Positions 9,927 to 16,327 of a stretch of DNA of 64,000 bases are shown here, in pieces (position 1 is the first letter of the stretch; the number at the start of each line of letters is the position of its first letter). Where the stretch lies: NCBI RefSeq assembly GCF_900129215.1, contig NZ_FQUQ01000002.1, positions 806,001-870,000 on the forward strand, read 5' to 3'. The notes under the pieces were generated by a model. That model saw only the letters and a program-made list of their open reading frames with translations. It did not search any database and was not told the DNA's origin. This stretch comes from Pedobacter caeni. GTDB taxonomy: Bacteria > Bacteroidota > Bacteroidia > Sphingobacteriales > Sphingobacteriaceae. The position numbers were made by a program, and so were the translations under genes.

Positions 9927-9950
9927 TTGCATAACTGAATTGCATAGCTG
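9925..9950. repeat. Tandem 13-bp direct repeat next to the dyad
   Basis: AATTGCATAACTG is followed directly by AATTGCATAGCTG (12 of 13 identical). It abuts the inverted repeat at 9906-9926 and lies about 40 bases upstream of the AlkB-like start. It may be a second regulator site; function unknown. Confidence 0.45.
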
Positions 9951-9987
9951 AAGCAAGGTTTTGTAAGTTAACTGAATTTTAAGAGGA

Positions 9988-10602
9988 ATGAAGATGGAGC
10001 AGTTAAGCTTTTTTAAAGAAGAAGGACAGACGCCTGGGCTTCCGGTATCGTTATTGGATTATCGTGCTGAATTTTTTGAAGCGGGAGAAGGTAAGGCTTT
10101 GATGGAGCGCCTGATAAAAGATTCATTATGGAAACAGAGAGTGGTGAAAATGTATGATAAGGAGGTTGTTACACCCAGACTGACTGCATGGTATGGAGAT
10201 CCTGAGGCTTATAATTATACGGTATTGGGGAAATCAGCTCCTTTGCCCAGGACAGCAGACCTGCTCATGATCCGTAAGAAAGTAGAGTTGATTGCCGGAA
10301 TTTCTTTTAACAGTGTGCTTTTAAATTATTACCGGGATGGCAACGATTCTGTGGCCTGGCATAGCGATAATGAAAAGGCTTTGGGTACTCATCCCGTGAT
10401 TGCCTCAGTTACCTTTGGTCAGGTACGTAGTTTTGATATCCGCAATAAAGCGGACCATAGTCTGAAATATTCCATCAGGCTGGAACATGGCTCATTGATG
10501 ATCATGAAGGGCGATTTACAAGTCAACTGGAACCATAGAATTGCAAAATCAACGAAACCGATGACAGAAAGACTGAACCTGACTTTCAGGGTCGTAATTT
10601 AA
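9988..10602 (+). CDS. alkB: AlkB-like 2-oxoglutarate/Fe(II) dioxygenase
   Basis: Predicted oxidative demethylase for alkylated nucleic-acid bases. The iron facial triad is visible: His125-x-Asp127 in VAWHSDNE and His183 in WNHRI. Arg195 and Arg201 in ERLNLTFR fit the 2-oxoglutarate and substrate positions of AlkB proteins. The nucleotide-recognition region PRLTAWYGD is like ALKBH2/3-type bacterial AlkB homologues. The length of 204 residues is normal. The start may be 9988 or the second ATG at 9994; the sequence does not decide. It is a single gene, divergent from the GyrI-like gene. Confidence 0.9.
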   Translation: MKMEQLSFFKEEGQTPGLPVSLLDYRAEFFEAGEGKALMERLIKDSLWKQRVVKMYDKEVVTPRLTAWYGDPEAYNYTVLGKSAPLPRTADLLMIRKKVELIAGISFNSVLLNYYRDGNDSVAWHSDNEKALGTHPVIASVTFGQVRSFDIRNKADHSLKYSIRLEHGSLMIMKGDLQVNWNHRIAKSTKPMTERLNLTFRVVI

Positions 10603-10654
10603 GCAGGGAAGTAATTTAAAAGTATACAGATCTGCGAATTGATTCCGGAGCATC

Positions 10655-11743
10655 TCAAACATCAAGCAGGTGTTCTAATTCGGTTTCTTCAAGAACAATG
10701 CGGGTAGGACCGGATTCCGGATTAAATTTCCATTTGATCAGTTTGATTTTGCCTCCTTCCAACTCTATTCCGGTAATGTCGCCATCGTTGAAACAACAGC
10801 AACCTGTATTGAAGTAGGTGTTTTTTGAATAGTCGAGCCTTGGAGAAGTGTCACCACTGATTTTTCCTGCAGTTAATTCCGCTTCTATCTTTTGAATTTC
10901 GGCCTGCGCTCCTTTTTTCTTAGCTGCTTCCAGTCGGATATAGGTCCGTTCCAGGTGGGTTAATGAATTGAATACGGGTTGATGGGTATGCCCGGTAATC
11001 AGGGCTAATCCTGTTTGCTGCGCGGTCCAGTCGTACATGATGGCATTGTGTGCAGACTTTAACTGATTGTCGTAGGCAGGAGTATTGGGATTGATCCGCA
11101 GATAAGCCTGAAGTGGCCCCCAGATGTTGGAAACAAACCATTTACTAAACCAGTTTCCGTCGCTTTGCAGGTCTCCCTGGTGGCCATGGGTCATAAATAT
11201 CGACAACAATTGGTCTTTAACCGGGATCCGCAGGATCACCCCTTCATAAATCTTTATTTTTTGTCCGTAAACCTTCTCAAGGGTAAAGCCTGCAAGCGGA
11301 TCATTGTCCCAATAGAGGTCATGATTTCCAAATATCTTAATGAAAGCATTTCTTTTCAGGAATAGTTTCTCCTGCTCAAAAGTCGCTTTATTGTTCCTGA
11401 TCACCCCAAGAAGTGTGTTCTTCCAAAGTTCTTCGCTATCGCCCAAACTGCAAAAAAGATAGTTCTGCTCATTGTAATAGCTAAGCGCGGCGAGGTAGTT
11501 TCTTTCCGAGAGCGCAAAATCATCACTGTAATTTCTACTGCCTTTATGCTGATCGGAAAAGATGATGAGTTTGGCATTAAGATCAAAGTCGATCAGCTGA
11601 CCACGTTTTCCCGGTTCTTTCTGGATTTTATTAAATAAGGTGGTTAAGGCTTCATGCACACGCTGCCTGTCCGGTCTGGAGGAATATTTATTGGCCAGTC
11701 TGATGATGGATCCGGTAAGCAGCTTCTGTAAAAATTTGCGCAT
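10655..11743 (-). CDS. Calcineurin-like metallophosphoesterase
   Basis: Binuclear metallophosphoesterase of 362 residues. The five family motifs are visible: SDQHKG (Asp64, His66), LGDSEELW (Asp102), FGNHDLY (Asn140, His141, Asp142), a THGHQGD block and a GHTHQP block. An internal charged alpha-helical segment (EAAKKKGAQAEIQKIEAEL) is inserted before the last strand. No signal peptide is evident, though the N-terminus is basic and amphipathic. The substrate is unknown; related proteins act on phosphodiesters, phospholipids or phosphoproteins, and the sequence does not discriminate. Confidence 0.82.
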   Translation of the reverse strand: MRKFLQKLLTGSIIRLANKYSSRPDRQRVHEALTTLFNKIQKEPGKRGQLIDFDLNAKLIIFSDQHKGSRNYSDDFALSERNYLAALSYYNEQNYLFCSLGDSEELWKNTLLGVIRNNKATFEQEKLFLKRNAFIKIFGNHDLYWDNDPLAGFTLEKVYGQKIKIYEGVILRIPVKDQLLSIFMTHGHQGDLQSDGNWFSKWFVSNIWGPLQAYLRINPNTPAYDNQLKSAHNAIMYDWTAQQTGLALITGHTHQPVFNSLTHLERTYIRLEAAKKKGAQAEIQKIEAELTAGKISGDTSPRLDYSKNTYFNTGCCCFNDGDITGIELEGGKIKLIKWKFNPESGPTRIVLEETELEHLLDV

Positions 11744-11795
11744 ATATATATCTGGAACAGGAAATCAGGGCTATTGTTTTAAGGAGCTTTCATCA

Positions 11796-12614
11796 TTAGA
11801 TCTGTAAGCTGAGTTTGGAAGGGGTAATGCCATAAATTTTCTTAAAAGCGAAGGAGAAATGAGAAAGGTCTTTAAAACCGACTTCAAGATAAACATCGGA
11901 TACTTTCACTCCCTTTTCACTGATTAAAAAGTAAGCGTCTTTTAAGCGTTGTTGTTGAAGCCATTTGTTGGGCGAGGCATTGAATATCTTTTCGAAATCC
12001 CTTTTAAAGGTTGCCAGACTTCTTCCTGTCAGGTACGCATATCTGTTCAGGTCCACATTAAACTTATAATGCTCGGTCATGTAGGCTTCCAGATCAATTT
12101 TACCAGGCTCATTGAAATCAAAAAGTACATCCTGCAATGCCGGATTGGTTTCCATTAAAATCATGACAGCTTCTTTTACCTTTAAAGCGGTCAAAGCCTT
12201 ATTAAGGGGCTTGTCCGCATCCAGGTAGGGAGTCAGGGAAGCCATGTAATTTCTGAACAATGGATTGGGTTTGATCAGCAGGGCACTTTCTCCGCAGTAA
12301 AGTCCTTTGGCCTGAAGCTGGTGTTCTGCACAGATGCTGCGTAACAGCTGCTGACCCAGAAAGATGGTTACCGATTTAAATACTCCTCCTGGAACGGGCT
12401 CTTTCGAAAACCTGGCCAGGCGGTTTCTTCTGCAAAAACGGAGGTCACCTTCTTTAAATACCTGTGTTTTACCATCAACAAAGATCTCCATTGTTCCGGA
12501 GATATTGTAGCCCAGGCTATGCTCGGCAATGAATTGCTCTCCGGACCTGCTTTTTTGTGTATAGCAGGCAAACATAATATCCGGATGTTTCTTTTTTTCT
12601 TCTTGTTCGGGCAT
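11796..12614 (-). CDS. AraC-family transcriptional regulator
   Basis: A DNA-binding activator or repressor of 272 residues. The N-terminal half is a cupin-like sensor region (EHSLGYNISGTMEIFVDGKTQVFKEGDL). The C-terminal 100 residues are the AraC double helix-turn-helix, with YLTGRSLATFKRDFEKIF as the first HTH and VSDVYLEVGFKDLSHFSFAFKKIYGITPSK as the second. It is on the same strand and downstream of the short-chain dehydrogenase gene, with a terminator between. It may regulate that dehydrogenase, since AraC/SDR neighbours are common in Bacteroidota; this is inference. Confidence 0.88.
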   Translation of the reverse strand: MPEQEEKKKHPDIMFACYTQKSRSGEQFIAEHSLGYNISGTMEIFVDGKTQVFKEGDLRFCRRNRLARFSKEPVPGGVFKSVTIFLGQQLLRSICAEHQLQAKGLYCGESALLIKPNPLFRNYMASLTPYLDADKPLNKALTALKVKEAVMILMETNPALQDVLFDFNEPGKIDLEAYMTEHYKFNVDLNRYAYLTGRSLATFKRDFEKIFNASPNKWLQQQRLKDAYFLISEKGVKVSDVYLEVGFKDLSHFSFAFKKIYGITPSKLSLQI

Positions 12615-12643
12615 CTGAATTAATCCTATATAAAAGTAAACAG

Positions 12644-12683
12644 AATCGGGCTATCCTGAAAATGTCTTTTGGACAGCCCGATT
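12644..12683 (-). terminator. Intrinsic terminator after the SDR gene
   Basis: A 13-bp stem with one mismatch (AATCGGGCTATCC against GGACAGCCCGATT) and a 14-base loop. On the minus strand it is followed by a T-containing stretch. It lies between the SDR stop (12699) and the AraC start (12614), so the two minus-strand genes are probably separate transcripts. Confidence 0.7.
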
Positions 12684-12698
12684 TTGCAAGGCCGTTGT

Positions 12699-13586
12699 TT
12701 AGTAATTCTTGAGTTCTGAGATGACTTTCCCTTCGGCCGTTTCCAGAAAATTTATGGCCTCACTGTGATCTGTAGAAATGCTGATGTTTTCCCATTGCTC
12801 AAGTTCCGCTTTTTTTGCCAGTTCTGAACCTTTGACGATGGAGATGGCTTCACTGCCAAGAATCAGGTGTATGGGCGGTTTTGGATGATCCACCAGGTCG
12901 ATCATCACTTTTGCTGCTTTATCAGGATCTCCCATAGGAATATAGCTGCCACTTTTCAGAAATTCTGACATGCGGCCCACCGTAGCTGCGTAGCCTTCGA
13001 TTTCGCGGGCAAAACTCATGGATTCAGCACCCCAATCTGTGCGGAACCCACCGGGCTCTATACAAGTCACATGAATACCCAGAGGGGCAACTTCCTTAGC
13101 CAATGCTTCTGAAAAACCACCCAATCCAAATTTTGCAGCCTGATACATGGTCAGACCTGGTCCGCCCACACGTCCGCCGACAGAGCTGATCTGAAGAATT
13201 CTTCCTGAGCCTTGTTTGCGCATATAGGGCAATACTGCACGCGTAACTTCTATAGGTGCATACAGATTGGTTTCCAGCTGACTGCGGACCTGGTGATCCG
13301 TGAACGCTTCTGCAGCCCCTGTGATGCCAAATCCGGCATTGTTCACCAGGACATCAATTCTTCCGAAATGGGCTACAGCTGCAACCACAGATTGATAGAC
13401 CTCATCGTATTCTGTAACATCAAGTTGTATAGGATAAATCTGACCCGGATATTTTTCAACCAGGTCATTTAATTGTTCTGGTTTCCTGGCTGTCGCGGCA
13501 ACATAATCGCCATTGGCCAGTACCGCCGCTGTGAGGCTTCGTCCCAATCCTCTGGAACTACCTGTAATAAACCAAACTTTTGTCAT
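12699..13586 (-). CDS. Short-chain dehydrogenase/reductase (classical SDR)
   Basis: NAD(P)-dependent oxidoreductase of 295 residues with the classical SDR layout: cofactor motif TGSSRGLG (residues 8-15), NNAG motif near 82, catalytic Ser near 134, and Tyr148-xxx-Lys152 in MYQAAK. The C-terminal extension PGGFRTDWGAESMSFA matches the SDR group often annotated as oxidoreductase with AraC neighbours. The start is placed at the ATG at 13586 (MTKVWFITG); the longer reading to 13610 adds eight residues without family support. Substrate unknown. Confidence 0.9.
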   Translation of the reverse strand: MTKVWFITGSSRGLGRSLTAAVLANGDYVAATARKPEQLNDLVEKYPGQIYPIQLDVTEYDEVYQSVVAAVAHFGRIDVLVNNAGFGITGAAEAFTDHQVRSQLETNLYAPIEVTRAVLPYMRKQGSGRILQISSVGGRVGGPGLTMYQAAKFGLGGFSEALAKEVAPLGIHVTCIEPGGFRTDWGAESMSFAREIEGYAATVGRMSEFLKSGSYIPMGDPDKAAKVMIDLVDHPKPPIHLILGSEAISIVKGSELAKKAELEQWENISISTDHSEAINFLETAEGKVISELKNY

Positions 13587-13681
13587 TGTTTCTGAATTTG
13601 AGTAAAGCAAAGGTATACAGGATTCCAGAGGGGCGCTTTGTTAAAAAGCTCAATCTGCTTTGTTGAGAAGCTCAGGTTTCT

Positions 13682-14494
13682 TTACAAGTCCATTACCGTG
13701 TCCAAACCTCTTTTTAGTCCGGTAAAGGAGCTGACCTTTCTGATGGCAAGAAAAGCACCTGTTACATAGGGTTTTGAGCTGTTTCCGGCTTCGTGTTTCA
13801 GGATGAGTTTCTCATCTGGCATGCCAAATATGGTTTCTAAAGCAATGACATAACCCGGAAGTCTGAGGGAGTGCACCTGAGTGCCATTCAAGTCTGCTCC
13901 TCTGGTTTCTTTTACGCCTTTGGTGTTTTCAATGGATACCTGTAACTCTTGTTTTTTAACCTGTGACAAGCGGTAGGCCAACTCTCTGGCACTGCCACTT
14001 GGAGCGTCAATTTTTCCGGCGCTGGCATAATCAATGATTTCCCAGTTAGACATATATTGCGCAGCTATTTCTGCGAATTTATTTAAGAGTACTACACTGA
14101 TGGCGAAATTTCCTACTGCAAGCACAGATTGCTGATGTTCCTGTGCTTTAACGCCTATTTCTTCATAATCCTGATCACTCAGTCCGGAGGTACCCACCAC
14201 TACATTTACCCCTTTTGCAAGGGCAGTCAGGATATGATGTTTGGCAACATCAGGTTTTGTATATTCTACCAGAACATCACATGGAATTGTTAAGGCTTCT
14301 TCTATGGTTGCAAAAACGGGAATATTGCTGCCTTTCAGGTCCAGTACCTCGTTTAAATTTTTACCTGCATGCTGGCGGGAAATTGCGGAAACGAGCTCAA
14401 GGTCTGCGGTACCTGTAATTGCTTTGGCAAGCTCTGATCCTGCCCATCCGGTTGCTCCGGCGATGCATACTTTTATTTTTGGTTGATTTGACAT
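13682..14494 (-). CDS. Dihydrodipicolinate-reductase-like protein with altered active site
   Basis: The protein has the DapB fold: an N-terminal Rossmann domain with GATGWAGSE, VGTSGLSD, and the substrate loop KIDAPSGSA with the conserved Lys and Ser-Gly of DapB. In DapB the loop reads HHxxKxDAPSGTA, where the His is the general base and the Lys the acid. Here the equivalent stretch is DYASAGKIDAPSGSA, so both histidines are gone while Lys remains. The dinucleotide loop GATGWAG also differs from the usual GxxGRMG. Length is 270 residues. It may be a dihydrodipicolinate reductase of an unusual subfamily or a related imine or amino-acid reductase. I therefore do not give the symbol dapB. Confidence 0.72.
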   Translation of the reverse strand: MSNQPKIKVCIAGATGWAGSELAKAITGTADLELVSAISRQHAGKNLNEVLDLKGSNIPVFATIEEALTIPCDVLVEYTKPDVAKHHILTALAKGVNVVVGTSGLSDQDYEEIGVKAQEHQQSVLAVGNFAISVVLLNKFAEIAAQYMSNWEIIDYASAGKIDAPSGSARELAYRLSQVKKQELQVSIENTKGVKETRGADLNGTQVHSLRLPGYVIALETIFGMPDEKLILKHEAGNSSKPYVTGAFLAIRKVSSFTGLKRGLDTVMDL

Positions 14495-14540
14495 ATATGT
14501 TCAGTTGAATTTATTGATGTTTTTTCTGGAATTGCTGATT

Positions 14541-15032
14541 TTAGGTTTCAGCTATTCCTGCCATCGCTACGATTTTGTTGTTTTCAAGTCTTATTTCCAG
14601 GCCATGTTCTGTATCTATCCCATACCTGATCGGGATTTGCAGGGTATGATCGCTCAGGATGCGGATATACAGGATTTCTTTTAAATGCTGAAAATGTTTT
14701 CCAGGAGTGTTGATGTTTAGCGGAGCTTCTCCGGATTTGGTCTGATCTTCGAAATAATGGGCGTACAATTTCTGATACCGGGCGAAAGATTGCTCTTTGA
14801 TTGCTACGATGATGGTATCCAGGTGCTCCAGAAAGCTGGAAAAGGTGGCTTCGTATGCATCCAGCTCTTCAGGGCTGGGAGGGGTATCTATTTCTTCTCC
14901 ATCTTCATCAAACTCTTCTCCCAAAAATAAGGTTACATTTTGCTGTTCAAAATGTGGGATATTGAAAGTCTTTTCTGCTGAAAAGCCTGCCCAGTCTTCC
15001 TCAATTTCTCCCCAGAATTTATGTTTTTTCAT
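14541..15032 (-). CDS. Acidic hypothetical protein (DUF6985-like)
   Basis: A cytoplasmic protein of 163 residues that I do not firmly recognise. It is acidic in the first half, with the run GEEFDEDGEEIDTPPSPEEL, then a helical segment and a beta-rich end (LQIPIRYGIDTEHGLEIRLENNKIVAMAGIAET). The layout resembles the DUF6985 group, members of which are often found near contact-toxin loci, but no toxin gene is nearby. It lies 46 bases upstream of the DapB-like gene on the same strand and could share its transcript. Confidence 0.55.
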   Translation of the reverse strand: MKKHKFWGEIEEDWAGFSAEKTFNIPHFEQQNVTLFLGEEFDEDGEEIDTPPSPEELDAYEATFSSFLEHLDTIIVAIKEQSFARYQKLYAHYFEDQTKSGEAPLNINTPGKHFQHLKEILYIRILSDHTLQIPIRYGIDTEHGLEIRLENNKIVAMAGIAET

Positions 15033-15226
15033 TGGTATATAATTTGAATTTTATCGCTTATGAAGCTATCACAGGCATATTCATTGCTGGTATACCTGAT
15101 GGTTTCATCTCTTCGATTTATATTGTTTTATAAGTAAATACAATATAGGGTTTCGTCTGAAGAGAGGAATGATATTGGAGAAAAAATAATGAGAAATGAC
15201 ATTTGTCAGATTCAGGATCAGGAAGG
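15033..15226. other. Gene-free spacer upstream of the acidic protein
   Basis: AT-rich sequence with no credible coding frame on either strand. It should contain the promoter of the minus-strand gene ending at 14541, but I could not single out a convincing promoter. The remainder of the gap to 15553 holds the decayed regulator, its dyad and an orphan terminator, listed separately. Confidence 0.5.
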
Positions 15227-15345
15227 CTAACCTGCGGCTGTGCTTAGCTTTGGCTTTAATAAACCAAGCTGATCATACAAGTGTAGCGTTCTGACGCTGA
15301 CCCCGGCAGCCTGGCGAGTTGTTTAACCGAATAAGTCGTATTCAT
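15227..15345 (-). pseudogene. Decayed MerR/TipA-type regulator (HTH only, frameshifted)
   Basis: Reading the minus strand from the ATG at 15345 gives MNTTYSVKQLAR, the classical start of a MerR helix-turn-helix. One base then appears to be missing. Shifting frame restores AGVSVRTLHLYDQLGLLKPK followed by LSTAAG, exactly the MerR HTH and wing as seen in TipA-like regulators, ending at a stop (15227-15229). Nothing resembling the rest of the dimerisation or effector domain follows. So the gene is both frameshifted and truncated. A sequencing error could explain the frameshift but not the missing two thirds. Confidence 0.8.
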
Positions 15346-15365
15346 AGCGACAAAGGTAGGCTATG

Positions 15366-15384
15366 ACCTAAGCAAGAGTTAGGT
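15366..15384. promoter_or_regulatory. MerR-type operator dyad
   Basis: ACCTAA, seven bases, TTAGGT: a perfect inverted repeat 20 bases upstream of the decayed MerR start. MerR-family regulators bind such dyads between widely spaced -35 and -10 elements. Position and shape fit the regulator's own promoter, and it faces the methyltransferase gene at 15554. Confidence 0.55.
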
Positions 15385-15470
15385 AATGCAATTGTTAACC
15401 GTATATTAAGTCTGGAATCCAGTGTGATCATCTGTTCATATTGTCGATTAACTTTTAAGGAATATTTCAT

Positions 15471-15514
15471 AAAGCCGGATAAATTTGTAAATTCAAATCG
15501 TCCGGCTTTTTTTA
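15471..15514 (+). terminator. Intrinsic terminator with no gene upstream
   Basis: A perfect 9-bp stem AAAGCCGGA / TCCGGCTTT with a 21-base AT-rich loop, followed by an uninterrupted T run: a textbook intrinsic terminator on the + strand. No + strand gene ends before it (the last is at 10602). It sits about 40 bases before the methyltransferase start. Confidence 0.65.
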
Positions 15515-15553
15515 TCTGGTACCTGCGCCGGCTGGTACCTTTAACTGTGATTC

Positions 15554-16090
15554 ATGTTTGTATTTGTAAGAGAAGCGTATCGGAATATTGTGCAGACGGG
15601 ATCTATCATAGAAAGTTCTCCTTTTCTAGCAAAAAAAATGATGCAATTTATTGATTTTGAAAATTCACTTCAGATTGTAGAACTTGGGGCAGGGAAGGGT
15701 AGCATCACCGGACATCTGCTGGATAAGATGAGTCCACAATCAAAACTGTCTGGATTTGAGATGAATAACATTCTTTTTGATGAACTTAAAAAAGAAGAAG
15801 ACCATCGTTTCGTTCCCATTCATGATGATGTGATGAACATTACCCGGTATTTCAGGGAAGGAAGTGTAGATTATATCATCTCCGGGCTTCCATTGGCCAA
15901 TATGGGCGGACTAAAAAAGGGAAGACTAATGAATGATTGTTATCAGTTGTTAAAACCCGGTGGTTGTTACATTCAGTTTCAATATTGCAAAACAGACCTT
16001 GCGCTGATCAAAAGAAACTTTGAAAATGTACATTGTGAGTTTACCTTGCTAAATCTTCCTCCCGCCTTTGTTTATTACGCAGAAAAATAA
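15554..16090 (+). CDS. PmtA/RsmA-like SAM-dependent methyltransferase
   Basis: A small class I methyltransferase of 178 residues. The SAM-binding motif I is IVELGAGKGSITGHLL near residue 41, motif II is FEMN, and the catalytic-region motif is YIISGLPLANM, as in phospholipid N-methyltransferases (PmtA) and rRNA adenine dimethylases. The SPFLAKKMMQFIDF segment before motif I favours the phospholipid methyltransferase group. The substrate is probably a lipid or other small molecule rather than rRNA, because the RNA-binding C-terminal domain of KsgA is absent. It stands alone behind the terminator at 15471-15514 and the decayed MerR. Confidence 0.78.
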   Translation: MFVFVREAYRNIVQTGSIIESSPFLAKKMMQFIDFENSLQIVELGAGKGSITGHLLDKMSPQSKLSGFEMNNILFDELKKEEDHRFVPIHDDVMNITRYFREGSVDYIISGLPLANMGGLKKGRLMNDCYQLLKPGGCYIQFQYCKTDLALIKRNFENVHCEFTLLNLPPAFVYYAEK

Positions 16091-16216
16091 CACCTATCCA
16101 TACTTCTTGAGATCTGATTTTGTTTTTTTAACGAAGTAATTGGTTGTGTATAAATTGATTATTTGTTGAAGTTGAGCAGCTTTTTTATAAAATAATCAAA
16201 ATATTTCCCGTTTTCC

Positions 16217-16248
16217 TGTAACCTTTTGCTTTAGGTGACTGTCTTATA
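16217..16248 (+). promoter_or_regulatory. ECF-sigma-type promoter upstream of the TonB receptor
   Basis: TGTAACCTTTT at 16217-16227 and GTCTTATA at 16241-16248, with 17 bases between TGTAACC and GTCTTA, resemble the AAC-containing -35 and GTC-containing -10 elements of ECF sigma promoters. They are unlike the house-keeping TTTG/TAnnTTTG elements. The initiation site would be about 75 bases before the receptor start at 16328. Confidence 0.45.
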
Positions 16249-16327
16249 TTCAGACAACCATAATCACCAACCCATTCACATATGTTCAGAATATGCTTAG
16301 CAGCGTATGTGGAAAAATTATGTCCAT

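Noticed and set aside
15424..15654. Plus-strand ORF of 76 residues before the methyltransferase
   Set aside because: It runs through the intrinsic terminator and into the methyltransferase in another frame; it is not credible coding sequence.
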